Source: Balanoglossus misakiensis (lineage: Eukaryota; Hemichordata). Taken from it: 64,000 nt of DNA. This document shows, piece by piece, positions 48,913 to 61,058 of this stretch (within the stretch, counting starts at the first letter, position 1; every line of letters starts with the position of its first letter). The DNA is taken from positions 12,152,001 to 12,216,000 of the forward strand of contig CM082588.2 of assembly GCA_040954595.2 (NCBI GenBank). The letters run 5' to 3'. A program made the position numbers and the translations under genes. The notes beneath the pieces were generated by a model. The model was not told the DNA's origin, made no database searches, and was given only the letters and a program-made list of their open reading frames with translations.

Positions 48913-51900
48913 CATCATAAATGGAATTCAAAGAATGGTCACATAACGGGCCATGTTTTACTAAAAAGACTTATGTATAGTTTCAAGGCTTTGTTTTGGA
49001 ATAACGAATTCTCTCCAAGATTTAAGTTGAACAGTTACAGAATGAAAACAAATATTCAAATAGTTATGCCAGAATGTTGTAAGGGATAGATTAATATTGC
49101 AAATAATTTAATTTCTTACATCATAAATGGAATTCAAAGAATGGTCACATAACGGGCCATGTTTTACAAAAAGACTTTTGTATAGTTTCAAGGCTTTGTT
49201 TTGGAATAACGAATTCTCTACAGGATTTAAGTGGAACAGTCACAGAATGAAAACAAATATGGAAAGAGTTATGCTGGAATGTTGTAAGGGATAGATTAAT
49301 ATTGCAAATAATTTAATTTCTTACATCATAAAATGAATTCAAAGAATGGTCACATAACAGGATATGTTTTACTAAAAAGACTTATGTATAGTTACAAGGC
49401 TTTGTTTTGGAATAACGAATTCTCTACAAGATTTAAGTGGAACAGTCACAGAATGAAAACAAATATGGAAAGAGTTATGCTGGAATGTTATAAGGGATAG
49501 ATTAATATTGCAAATAATTTAATTTCTTACATCATAAAATAAATTCAAAGAATGGTCACATAACAGGATATGTTTTACTAAAAAGACTTATGTTATAGTT
49601 TCAAGGCTTTGTTTTGGAATAACGAATTCTCTACAAGATTTAAGTGGAACAGTCACAGAATGAAAACAAATATGGAAAGAGTTATGTCGGTATGTTGTAA
49701 GGGATAGATTAATATTGCAAATAATTTAATTTCTTACATCATAAATGGAATTCAAAGAATGGTCACATAACGGGCCATGTTTTACTAAAAAGACTTATGT
49801 ATAGTTTCAAGGCTTTGTTTTGGAATAACGAATTCTCTCCAAGATTTAAGTTGAACAGTTACAGAATGAAAACAAATATTCAAATAGTTATGCCAGAATG
49901 TTGTAAGGGATAGATTAATATTGCAAATAATTTAATTTCTTACATCATAAATGGAATTCAAAGAATGGTCACATAATGGGCCATGTTTTACAAAAAGACT
50001 TTTGTATAGTTTCACGGCTTTGTTTTGGAATAACGAATTCTCTACAGGATTTAAGTGGAACAGTCACAGAATGAAAACAAATATGGAAAGAGTTATACTG
50101 GAATGTTGTAAGGGATAGATTAATATTGCAAATAATTTAATTTCTTACATCATAAAATGAATTCAAACAATGGTCACATAACAGGATATGTTTTACTAAA
50201 AAGACTTATGTATAGTTACAAGGCTTTGTTTTGGAATAACGAATTCTCTACAAGATTTAAGTGGAACAGTCACAGAATGAAAACAAATATGGAAAGAGTT
50301 ATGCTGGAATGTTATAAGGGATAGATTAATATTGCAAATAATTTAATTTCTTACATCATAAAACGAATTCAAAGAATGGTCACATAACAGGATATGTTTT
50401 ACTAAAAAGACTTATGTTATAGATTCAAGGCTTTGTTTTGGAATAACAAATTCTCTACAAGATTTAAGTGGAACAGTCACAGAATGAAAACAAATATGGA
50501 AAGAGTTATGCCGGAATGTTGTAAGGGATAGATTAATATTGCAAAAAATTTAATTTCTTACATCATAAATGGAATTCAAAGACAGGTCACGTAACAGGAT
50601 ATGTATAGTTTCAAGCCTTTGTTTTGGAGTAATTAATTCTCTACAAGATTGAAGTGGAACAGTCACAGAATGAAAACAAATATGGAAAGAGTTATGCTGA
50701 AATGTTGTAAGGGATAGATTAATATTGCATACAATTTAATTTCTTACATCATAAATGGAATTCAAATAATGGTCACCTAACAGGATATGTTTTACTAAAA
50801 AGACTTATGTATAGGTTCAAGAATTTGTGTTGAAATACCAAATTCTCTACAAGATTTAAGTGGAACAGTCACAGAATGAAAACAAATATAGAAAGAGTTA
50901 TGCCTGAATGTTGTAAGGGATAGATTAATATTGCAAATAATTTAATTTCTTATATCATAAATGGAATTCAAAGAATGGTCACATAACGGGCCATGTTTTA
51001 GTAAAAAGACTTATGTATAGTTTCAAGGCTTTGTTTTGGAATAACGAATTCTCTCCAAGATTTAAGTTGAACAGTTACAGAATGAAAACAAATATTCAAA
51101 TAGTTATGCCAGAATGTTGTAAGGGATAGTTTAATATTGCAAATAATTTAATTTCTTACACCATAAATGGAATTCAAAGAATGGTCACATAACGGGGCAT
51201 GTTTTACAAAAAGACTTAATATGTATAGTTTCAAGGCTTTGTTTTGGAATAACGAATTCTCTACAGGATTTAAGTGGAACAGTCACAGAATGAAAACAAA
51301 TATGGAAAGAGTTATGCTGGAATATTGTAAGGGATAGATTAATATTGCAAATAATTTAATTTCTTACATCATAAAATGAATTCAAAGAATGGTCACATAA
51401 CAGGATATGTTTTACTAAAAAGACTTATGTATAGTTACAAGGCTTTGTTTTGGAATAACGAATTCTCTACAAGATTTAAGTGGAACAGTCACAGAATGAA
51501 AACAAATATGGAAAGAGTTATGCTGGAATGTTATAAGGGATAGATTAATATTGCAAATAATTTAATTTCTTACATCATAAAATAAATTCAAAGAATGGTC
51601 ACATAACAGGATATGTTTTACTAAAAAGACTTATGTTATAGTTTCAAGGCTTTGTTTTGGAATAACGAATTCTCTACAAGATTTAAGTGGAACAGTCACA
51701 GAATGAAAACAAATATGGAAAGAGTTATGCCGGAATGTTGTAAGGAATAGATTAATATTGCAAATAATTTAATTTCTTACATCATAAATGGAATTCAAAG
51801 AAACGTCACGTAACAGGATATGTATAGTTTCAAGGCTTTGTTTTGGAATAACGAATTCTCTACAAGATTTAAGTGGAACAGTCACAGAATGAAAACAAAT

Positions 51901-54900
51901 ATGGAAAGAGTTATGCTGGAATGTTATAAGGGATAGATTAATATTGCAAATAATTTAATTTCTTACATCATAAAACGAATTCAAAGAATGGTCACATAAC
52001 AGGATATGTTTTACTAAAAAGACTTATGTTATAGATTCAAGGCTTTGTTTTGGAATAACGAATTCTCTACAAGATTTAAGTGGAACAGTCACAGAATGAA
52101 AACAAATATGGAAAGAGTTATGCCGGAATGTTGTAAGGGATAGATTAATATTGCAAAAAATTTAATTTCTTACATCATAAATGGAATTCAAAGACAGGTC
52201 ACGTAACAGGATATGTATAGTTTCAAGCCTTTGTTTTGGAATAACGAATTCTCTACAGGATTTAAGTGGAACAGTCACAGAATGAAAACAAATATGGAAA
52301 GAGTTATGCTGGAATATTGTAAGGGATAGATTAATATTGCAAATAATTTAATTTCTTACATCATAAAATGAATTCAAAGAATGGTCACATAACAGGATAT
52401 GTTTTACTAAAAAGACTTATGTATAGTTACAAGGCTTTGTTTTGGAATAACGAATTCTCTACAAGATTTAAGTGGAACAGTCACAGAATGAAAACAAATA
52501 TGGAAAGAGTTATGCTGGAATGTTATAAGGGATAGATTAATATTGCAAATAATTTAATTTCTTACATCATAAAATAAATTCAAAGAATGGTCACATAACA
52601 GGATATGTTTTACTAAAAAGACTTATGTTATAGTTTCAAGGCTTTGTTTTGGAATAACGAATTCTCTACAAGATTTAAGTGGAACAGTCACAGAATGAAA
52701 ACAAATATGGAAAGAGTTATGCCGGAATGTTGTAAGGAATAGATTAATATTGCAAATAATTTAATTTCTTACATCATAAATGGAATTCAAAGAAACGTCA
52801 CGTAACAGGATATGTATAGTTTCAAGGCTTTGTTTTGGAATAACGAATTCTCTACAAGATTTAAGTGGAACAGTCACAGAATGAAAACAAATATGGAAAG
52901 AGTTATGCTGGAATGTTATAAGGGATAGATTAATATTGCAAATAATTTAATTTCTTACATCATAAAACGAATTCAAAGAATGGTCACATAACAGGATATG
53001 TTTTACTAAAAAGACTTATGTTATAGATTCAAGGCTTTGTTTTGGAATAACGAATTCTCTACAAGATTTAAGTGGAACAGTCACAGAATGAAAACAAATA
53101 TGGAAAGAGTTATGCCGGAATGTTGTAAGGGATAGATTAATATTGCAAAAAATTTAATTTCTTACATCATAAATGGAATTCAAAGACAGGTCACGTAACA
53201 GGATATGTATAGTTTCAAGCCTTTGTTTTGGAGTAATTAATTCTCTACAAGATTGAAGTGGAACAGTCACAGAATGAAAACAAATATGGAAAGAGTTATG
53301 CTGAAATGTTGTAAGGGATAGATTAATATTGCATACAATTTAATTTCTTACATCATAAATGGAATTCAAATAATGGTCACCTAACAGGATATGTTTTACT
53401 AAAAAGACTTATGTATAGGTTCAAGAATTTGTGTTGAAATACCAAATTCTCTACAAGATTTAAGTGGAACAGTCACAGAATGAAAACAAATATAGAAAGA
53501 GTTATGCCTGAATGTTGTAAGGGATAGATTAATATTGCAAATAATTTAATTTCTTATATCATAAATGGAATTCAAAGAATGGTCACATAACGGGCCATGT
53601 TTTTGTAAAAAGACTTATGTATAGTTTCAAGGCTTTGTTTTGGAATAACGAATTCTCTCCAAGATTTAAGTTGAACAGTTACAGAATGAAAACAAATATT
53701 CAAATAGTTATGCCAGAATGTTGTAAGGGATAGTTTAATATTGCAAATAATTTAATTTCTTACACCATAAATGGAATTCAAAGAATGGTCACATAACAGG
53801 ATATGTTTTACTAAAAAGACTTAATATGTATAGTTTCAAGGCTTTGTTTTGGAATAACGAATTCTCTACAAGATTTAAGTGGAACAGTCACAGAATGAAA
53901 ACAAATATGGAAAGACTTATGCTGGAATGTTATAAGGGATAGATTAATATTGCAAATAATTTAATTTCTTACATCATAAAATGAATTCAAAGAATGGTCA
54001 CATAACAGGATATGTTTTACTAAAAAGACTTATGTTATAGATTCAAGGCTTTGTTTTGGAATAACGAATTCTCCACAAGATTTAAGTGGAACAGTCACAG
54101 AATGAAAACAAATATGGAAAGAGTTATGCTGGAATGTTATAAGGGATAGATTAATATTGCAAATAATTTAATTTCTTACATCATAAAATAAATTCAAAGA
54201 ATGGTCACATAACAGGATATGTTTTACTAAAAAGACTTATGTTATAGTTTCAAGGCTTTGTTTTGGAATAACGAATTCTCTACAAGATTTAAGTGGAACA
54301 GTCACAGAATGAAAACAAATATGGAAAGAGTTATGCCGGAATGTTGTAAGGAATAGATTAATATTGCAAATAATTTAATTTCTTACATCATAAATGGAAT
54401 TCAAAGAAACGTCACGTAACAGGATATGTATCGTTTCAAGGCTTTGTTTTGGAATAACGAATTCTCTACAAGATTTAAGTGGAACAGTCACAGAATGAAA
54501 ACAAATATGGAAAGAGTTATGCTGGAATGTTATAAGGGATAGATTAATATTGCAAATAATTTAATTTCTTACATCATAAAATGAATTCAAAGAATGGTCA
54601 CATAACAGGATATGTTTTACTAAAAAGACTTATGTTATAGATTCAAGGCTTTGTTTTGGAATAACGAATTCTCTACAAGATTTAAGTGGAACAGTCACAG
54701 AATGAAAACAAATATGGAAAGAGTTATGCCGGAATGTTGTAAGGGATAGATTAATATTGCAAAAAATTTAATTTCTTACATCATAAATGGAATTCAAAGA
54801 CAGGTCATGTAACAGGATATGTATAGTTTCAAGACTTTTTTTGGAGTAACGAATTTTCTACAAGATTTAAGTGGAACAGTCACAGAATGAAAACAAATAT

Positions 54901-57402
54901 GGAAAGAGTTATGCTGAAATGTTGTAACGGATAGATTAATATTGCATACAATTTAATTTCTTACATCATAAATGGAATTCAAATAATGGTCACATAACAG
55001 GATATGTTTTACTAAAAAGACTTATGTATAGGTTCAAGAATTTGTGTTGAAATACAAATTCTCTACAAGATTTAAGTGGAACAGTCACAGAATGAAAACA
55101 AATATAGAAAGAGTTATGCCTGAATGTTGTAAGGGATAGATTAATATTGCAAATAATTTAATTTCTTATATCATAAATGGAATTAAAAAAATGGTCACAT
55201 AACGGGCCATGTTTTTGTAAAAAGACTTATGTATAGTTTCAAGGCTTTGTTTTGGAATAACGAATTTTCTACAGGATTTAAGTGGAACAGTCACAGAATG
55301 CAATCAAATATGGAAAGAGTTATGCTGGAATGTTGTAAGGGATAGATTAATATTGCAAATAATTTAATTTCTTACATCATAAAATGAATTCAAAGAATGG
55401 TCACATAACAGGATATGTTTTACTAAAAAGACTTATGTATAGTTACAAGGCTTTGTTTTGGAATAACGAATTCTCTACAAGATTTAAGTGGAACAGTCAC
55501 AGAATGAAAACAAATATGGAAAGAGTTATGCTGGAATGTTATAAGGGATAGATTAATATTGCAAATAATTTAATTTCTTACATCATAAAATGAATTCAAA
55601 GAATGGTCACATAACAGGATATGTTTTACTAAAAAGACTTATGTTATAGATTCAAGGCTTTGTTTTGGAATAACGAATTCTCCACAAGATTTAAGTGGAA
55701 CAGTCACAGAATGAAAACAAATATGGAAAGAGTTATGCCGGAATGTTGTAAGGGATAGATTAATATTGCAAAAAATTTAATTTCTTACATCATAAATGGA
55801 ATTCAAAGACAGGTCACGTAACAGGATATGTATAGTTTCAAGCGTTTGTTTTGGAGTAACGAATTCTCTACAAGATTTAAGTGGAACAGTCACAGAATGA
55901 AAACAAATATGGAAAGAGTTATGCTGAAATGTTGTAAGGGATAGATTAATATTGCATACAATTTAATTTCTTACATCATAAATGGAATTCAAATAATGGT
56001 CACATAACAGGATATGTTTTACTAAAAAGACTTATGTATAGGTTCAAAAATTTGTGTTGAAATACCAAATTCTCTACAAGATTTAAGTGGAACAGTCACA
56101 GAATGAAAACAAATATAAAAAGAGTTATGCCTGAATGTTGTAAGGGATAGATTAATATTGCAAATAATTTAATTTCTTATATCATAAATGGAATTCAAAG
56201 AATGGTCACATAACGGGCCATGTTTTAGTAAAAAGACTTATGTATAGTTTCAAGGCTTTGTTTTGGAATAACGAATTCTCTCCAAGATTTAAGTTGAACA
56301 GTTACAGAATGAAAACAAATATTCAAATAGTTATGCCAGAATGTTGTAAGGGATAGTTTAATATTGCAAATAATTTAATTTCTTACATCATAAACGGAAT
56401 TCAAAGAATGGTCACATAACGGGCCATGTTTTACAAAAAGACTTAATATGTATAGTTTCAAGGCTTTGTTTTGGAATAACGAATTCTCTACAGGATTTAA
56501 GTGGAACAGTCACAGAATGAAAAAAATATATTGAAAGAGTTATGCTGGAATGTTGTAAGGGATAGATTAATATTGCAAATAATTTAATTTCTTACATCAT
56601 AAAATGAATTCAAAGAATGGTCACATAACAGGATATGTATAGTTTCAAGGCTTTGTTTTGGAATAACGAATTCTCTACAAGATTTAAGTGGAACAGTCAC
56701 AGAATGAAAACAAATATGGAAAGAGTTATGCTGGAATGTTATAAGGGATAGATTAATATTGCAAATAATTTAATTTCTTACATCATAAAATGAATTCAAA
56801 GAATGGTCACATAACAGGATATGTTTTACTAAAAAAGACTTATGTTATAGATTCAAGGCTTTGTTTTGGAATAACGAATTCTCTACAAGATTTAAGTGGA
56901 ACAGTCACAGAATGAAAACAAATATAGAAAGAGTTATGCCTGAATGTTGTAAGGGATAGATTAATATTGCAAATAATTTAATTTCTTATATCATAAATGG
57001 AATTCAAAGAATGGTCACATAACGGGCCATGTTTTAGTAAAAAGACTTATGTATAGTTTCAAGGCTTTGTTTTGGAATAACGAATTCTCTCCAAGATTTA
57101 AGTTGAACAGTTACAGAATGAAAACAAATATTCAAATAGTTATGCCAGAATGTTGTAAGGGATAGTTTAATATTGCAAATAATTTAATTTCTTACATCAT
57201 AAATGGAATTCAAAGAATGGTCACATAACGGGCCATGTTTTACAAAAAGACTTAATATGTATAGTTTCAAGGCTTTGTTTTGGAATAACGAATTCTCTAC
57301 AAGATTTAAGTGGAACAGTCACAGAATGAAAACAAATATGGAAAGAGTTATGCCGGAATGTTGTAAGGAATAGATTAATATTGCAAATAATTTAATTTCT
57401 TA
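48913..57402 (+). repeat. Satellite zone 11: nested duplications of 992 and about 1612 bp
   Basis: GACAGGTCACG monomers fall at 50581, 52193, 53185, 54799 (as GACAGGTCATG) and 55808, giving alternating spacings of about 1612 and 992-1009 bp. The rare word GGAATATTGTAAGGG occurs at 51319 and 52311, showing that a 992-bp block was duplicated in tandem. The monomer near 52226-52260 is chimeric at that junction (AAGCCTTTG followed by the CTACAGG form). Confidence 0.85.
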
Positions 57403-60400
57403 CATCATAAATGGAATTCAAAGACAGGTCACGTAACAGGATATGTATAGTTTCAAGACTTTTTTTGGAGTAACGAATTCTCTACAAGATTTAAGTGGAA
57501 CAGTCACAGAATGAAAACAAATATGGAAAGAGTTATGCTGAAATGTTGTAACGGATAGATTAATATTGCATACAATTTAATTTCTTACATCATAAATGGA
57601 ATTCAAATAATGGTCACATAACAGGATATGTTTTACTAAAAAGACTTATGTATAGGTTCAAGAATTTGTGTTGAAATACCAAATTCTGTACAAGATTTAA
57701 GTGGAACAGTCACAGAATGAAAACAAATATAGAAAGAGTTATGCCTGAATGTTGTAAGGGATAGATTAATATTGCAAATAATTTAATTTCTTATATCATA
57801 AATGGGATTCAAAAAATGGTCACATAACGGGCCATGTTTTAGTAAAAAGACTTATGTATAGTTTCAAGGCTTTGTTTTGGAATAACGAATTCTCTCCAAG
57901 ATTTAAGTTGAACAGTTACAGAATGAAAACAAATATTCAAATAGTTATGTTGGAATGTTGTAAGGGATAGTTTAATATTGCAAATAATTTAATTTCTTAC
58001 ATCATAAATGGAATTCAAAGAATGGTCACATAACGAGCCATGTTTTACAAAAAGACTTAATATGTATAGTTTCAAGGCTTTGTTTTGGAATAACGAATTC
58101 TCTACAGGATTTTAGTGGAACAGTCACAGAATGAAAACAAATATGGAAAGAGTTATGCTGGAATGTTGTAAGGGATAGATTAATATTGCAAATAATTTAA
58201 TTTCTTACATCATAAAATGAATTCAAAGAATGGTCACATAACAGGATATGTTTTACTAAAAAGACTTATGTATAGTTACAAGGCTTTGTTTTGGAATAAC
58301 GAATTCTCTACAAGATTTAAGTGGAACAGTCACAGAATGAAAACAAATATGGAAAGAGTTATGCTGGACTGTTATAAGGGATAGATTAATATTGCAAATA
58401 ATTTAATTTCTTACATCATAAAATGAATTCAAAGAATGGTCACATAACAGGATATGTTTTACTAAAAAGACTTATGTTATAGATTCAAGGCTTTGTTTTG
58501 GAATAACGAATTCTCCACAAGATTTAAGTGGAACAGTCACAGAATGAAAACAAATATGGAAAGAGTTATGCTGGAATGTTGTAAGGGATAGATTAATATT
58601 GCAAATAATTTAATTTCTTACATCATAAAATGAATTCAAAGAATGGTCACATAACAGGATATGTATAGTTTCAAGGCTTTGTTTTGGAATAACGAATTCT
58701 CTACAAGATTTAAGTGGAACAGTCACAGAATGAAAACAAATATGGAAAGAGTTATGCTGGAATGTTATAAGGGATAGATTAATATTGCAAATAATTTAAT
58801 TTCTTACATCATAAAATGAATTCAAAGAATGGTCACATAACAGGATATGTTTTACTAAAAAAGACTTATGTTATAGATTCAAGGCTTTGTTTTGGAATAA
58901 CGAATTCTCTACAAGATTTAAGTGGAACAGTCACAGAATGAAAACAAATATAGAAAGAGTTATGCCTGAATGTTGTAAGGGATAGATTAATATTGCAAAT
59001 AATTTAATTTCTTATATCATAAATGGAATTCAAAGAATGGTCACATAACGGGCCATGTTTTAGTAAAAAGACTTATGTATAGTTTCAAGGCTTTGTTTTG
59101 GAATAACGAATTCTCTCCAAGATTTAAGTTGAACAGTTACAGAATGAAAACAAATATTCAAATAGTTATGCCAGAATGTTGTAAGGGATAGTTTAATATT
59201 GCAAATAATTTAATTTCTTACATCATAAATGGAATTCAAAGAATGGTCACATAACGGGCCATGTTTTACAAAAAGACTTAATATGTATAGTTTCAAGGCT
59301 TTGTTTTGGAATAACGAATTCTCTACAGGATTTAAGTGGAACAGTCACAGAATGAAAACAAATATGGAAAGAGTTATGCTGGAATGTTGTAAGGGATAGA
59401 TTAATATTGCAATTAATTTAATTTCTTACATCATAAAATGAATTCAAAGAATGGTCACATAACAGGATATATTTTACTAAAAAGACTTATGTATAGTTAC
59501 AAGGCTTTGTTTTGGAATAACGAATTCTCTACAAGATTTAAGTGGAACAGTCACAGAATGAAAACAAATATGGAAAGAGTTATGCTGGAATGTTATAAGG
59601 GATAGATTAATATTGCAAATAATTTAATTTCTTACATCATAAAATGAATTCAAAGAATGGTCACATAACAGGATATGTTTTACTAAAAAGACTTATGTTA
59701 TAGATTCAAGGCTTTGTTTTGGAATAACGAATTCTCTACAAGATTTAAGTGGAACAGTCACAGAATGAAAACAAATATGGAAAGAGTTATGCCGGAATGT
59801 TGTAAGGGATAGATTAATATTGCAAAAAAAAATTTAATTTCTTACATCATAAATGGAATTCAAAGACAGGTCACGTAACAGGATATGTATAGTTTCAAGA
59901 CTTTTTTTGGAGTAACGAATTCTCTACAAGATTTAAGTGGAACAGTCACAGAATGAAAACAAATATGGAAAGAGTTATGCTGAAATGTTGTAACGGATAG
60001 ATTAATATTGCATACAATTTAATTTCTTACATCATAAATGGAATTCAAATAATGGTCACATAACAGGATATGTTTTACTAAAAAGACTTATGTATAGGTT
60101 CAAGAATTTGTGTTGAAATACCAAATTCTCTACAAGATTTATGTGGAACAGTCACAGAATGAAAACAAATATAGAAAGAGTTATGCCTGAATGTTGTAAG
60201 GGATAGATTAATATTGCAAATAATTTAATTTCTTATATCATAAATGGGATTCAAAAAATGGTCACATAACGGGCCATGTTTTAGTAAAAAGACTTATGTA
60301 TAGTTTCAAGGCTTTGTTTTGGAATAACGAATTCTCTCCAAGATTTAAGTTGAACAGTTACAGAATGAAAACAAATATTCAAATAGTTATGTTGGAATGT

Positions 60401-60733
60401 TGTAAGGGATAGTTTAATATTGCAAATAATTTAATTTCTTACATCATAAATGGAATTCAAAGAATGGTCACATAACGAGCCATGTTTTACAAAAAGACTT
60501 AATATGTATAGTTTCAAGGCTTTGTTTTGGAATAACGAATTCTCTACAGGATTTTAGTGGAACAGTCACAGAATGAAAACAAATATGGAAAGAGTTATGC
60601 TGGAATGTTGTAAGGGATAGATTAATATTGCAAATAATTTAATTTCTTACATCATAAAATGAATTCAAAGAATGGTCACATAACAGGATATGTTTTACTA
60701 AAAAGACTTATGTATAGTTACAAGGCTTTGTTT
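57403..60733 (+). repeat. Satellite zone 12: 2442-bp higher-order repeat
   Basis: A twelve-monomer unit starts at 57403 and again at 59845, an offset of 2442 bp. Shared private marks are AAGACTTTTTTTGGAG, AATGGGATTCAAAAAATGG (57801 and 60243), AACGAGCCATG and GGATTTTAGTGG. The second copy is interrupted at 60733 by the foldback element. A run of nine A at 59824-59832 replaces the usual shorter run at the end of the first copy. Confidence 0.88.
58289..58292 (+). other. Paralogous empty site for the foldback element
   Basis: GGCTTTGTTTTGGAATAAC here is the uninterrupted equivalent of the insertion site at 60731-61059, exactly 2442 bp upstream. The same monomer carries the rare word CTGGACTGTTATAAGG at 58364, which reappears 3' of the insertion at 61131. 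The offset there is 2767, that is 2442 + 325, so the net insertion is 325 bp. Confidence 0.85.
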
Positions 60734-60734
60734 A

Positions 60735-60877
60735 AGCAATAAAACACCCCCAGCCATGGTATACCACGAGATTTTGACCAGTTCACGACATATACGCACG
60801 AGCGATAGCGAGTGCGTATATGGAGTTGAACTGGTCAAAATCGAGTGGTATACCATGGCTGGGGGTGTTTTATTGCT
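60735..60877. repeat. Near-perfect 143-bp palindrome (hairpin arms about 65 bp)
   Basis: The left arm 60735-60799 (starting AGCAATAAAACACCCCCAG) pairs with the right arm 60812-60877 (ending CTGGGGGTGTTTTATTGCT) around a 12-base loop, GAGCGATAGCGA. The outer 33 bases pair perfectly. Mismatches are limited to CGAG versus CTCG near 60768 and a small asymmetry near 60785-60790. Pairing stops exactly where the next inverted repeat starts at 60878. Confidence 0.92.
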
Positions 60878-60900
60878 ATTATATTATGCCAGTATATTGA
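60878..60900 (+). repeat. Left 23-bp inverted repeat of the 180-bp segment
   Basis: ATTATATTATGCCAGTATAT plus TGA. Its reverse complement occurs at 61035-61057 with a single mismatch (G/A at the eleventh base). It abuts the palindrome without any spacer. Confidence 0.88.
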
Positions 60901-61034
60901 AACTTTGCATAAAACATTTTAAAAAGGCATTTTCTTTGACTATGAGTTTTGCGTGCATTATGACTGTGGTATATGGCGAATATATCACGGTCACGTGTCG
61001 TGTCTCGACCAATCAAATAGCGTTATTTACACCA
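60901..61034. other. Unique core of the 180-bp segment
   Basis: 134 bp of non-coding sequence between the 23-bp inverted repeats. It contains TCACGTG (an E-box-like palindrome) and GACCAATCAAATAG (a CCAAT word), both of which can occur by chance. No frame or RNA gene is recognised. Confidence 0.6.
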
Positions 61035-61057
61035 TCAATATACTGGTATAATATAAT
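61035..61057 (-). repeat. Right 23-bp inverted repeat of the 180-bp segment
   Basis: TCAATATACTGGTATAATAT plus AAT, the partner of 60878-60900 with 22 of 23 bases paired. It forms the right end of the insertion, followed directly by the satellite TT-GGAATAACG. Confidence 0.88.
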
Positions 61058-61058
61058 T

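Larger units (their letters stand above)
60734..61058. mobile_element. Composite foldback element, non-autonomous, 325 bp
   Basis: Non-satellite sequence inserted into a T-run of a satellite monomer. The flanks hold three T on each side (60731-60733 and 61057-61059), against four T in the empty site. Either TT was duplicated, or the element itself ends in TT and entered between two T without duplication. The left part is a 143-bp palindrome. The right part is a 180-bp segment bounded by 23-bp inverted repeats. It has no coding capacity; a 131-codon frame across it is a by-product of the palindrome. The layout recalls non-autonomous Helitron2/Helentron elements (an inverted repeat at one end, its partner subterminal, then a hairpin), but the hairpin is far longer than usual. 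A foldback element or two nested MITEs are alternatives. Confidence 0.7.
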
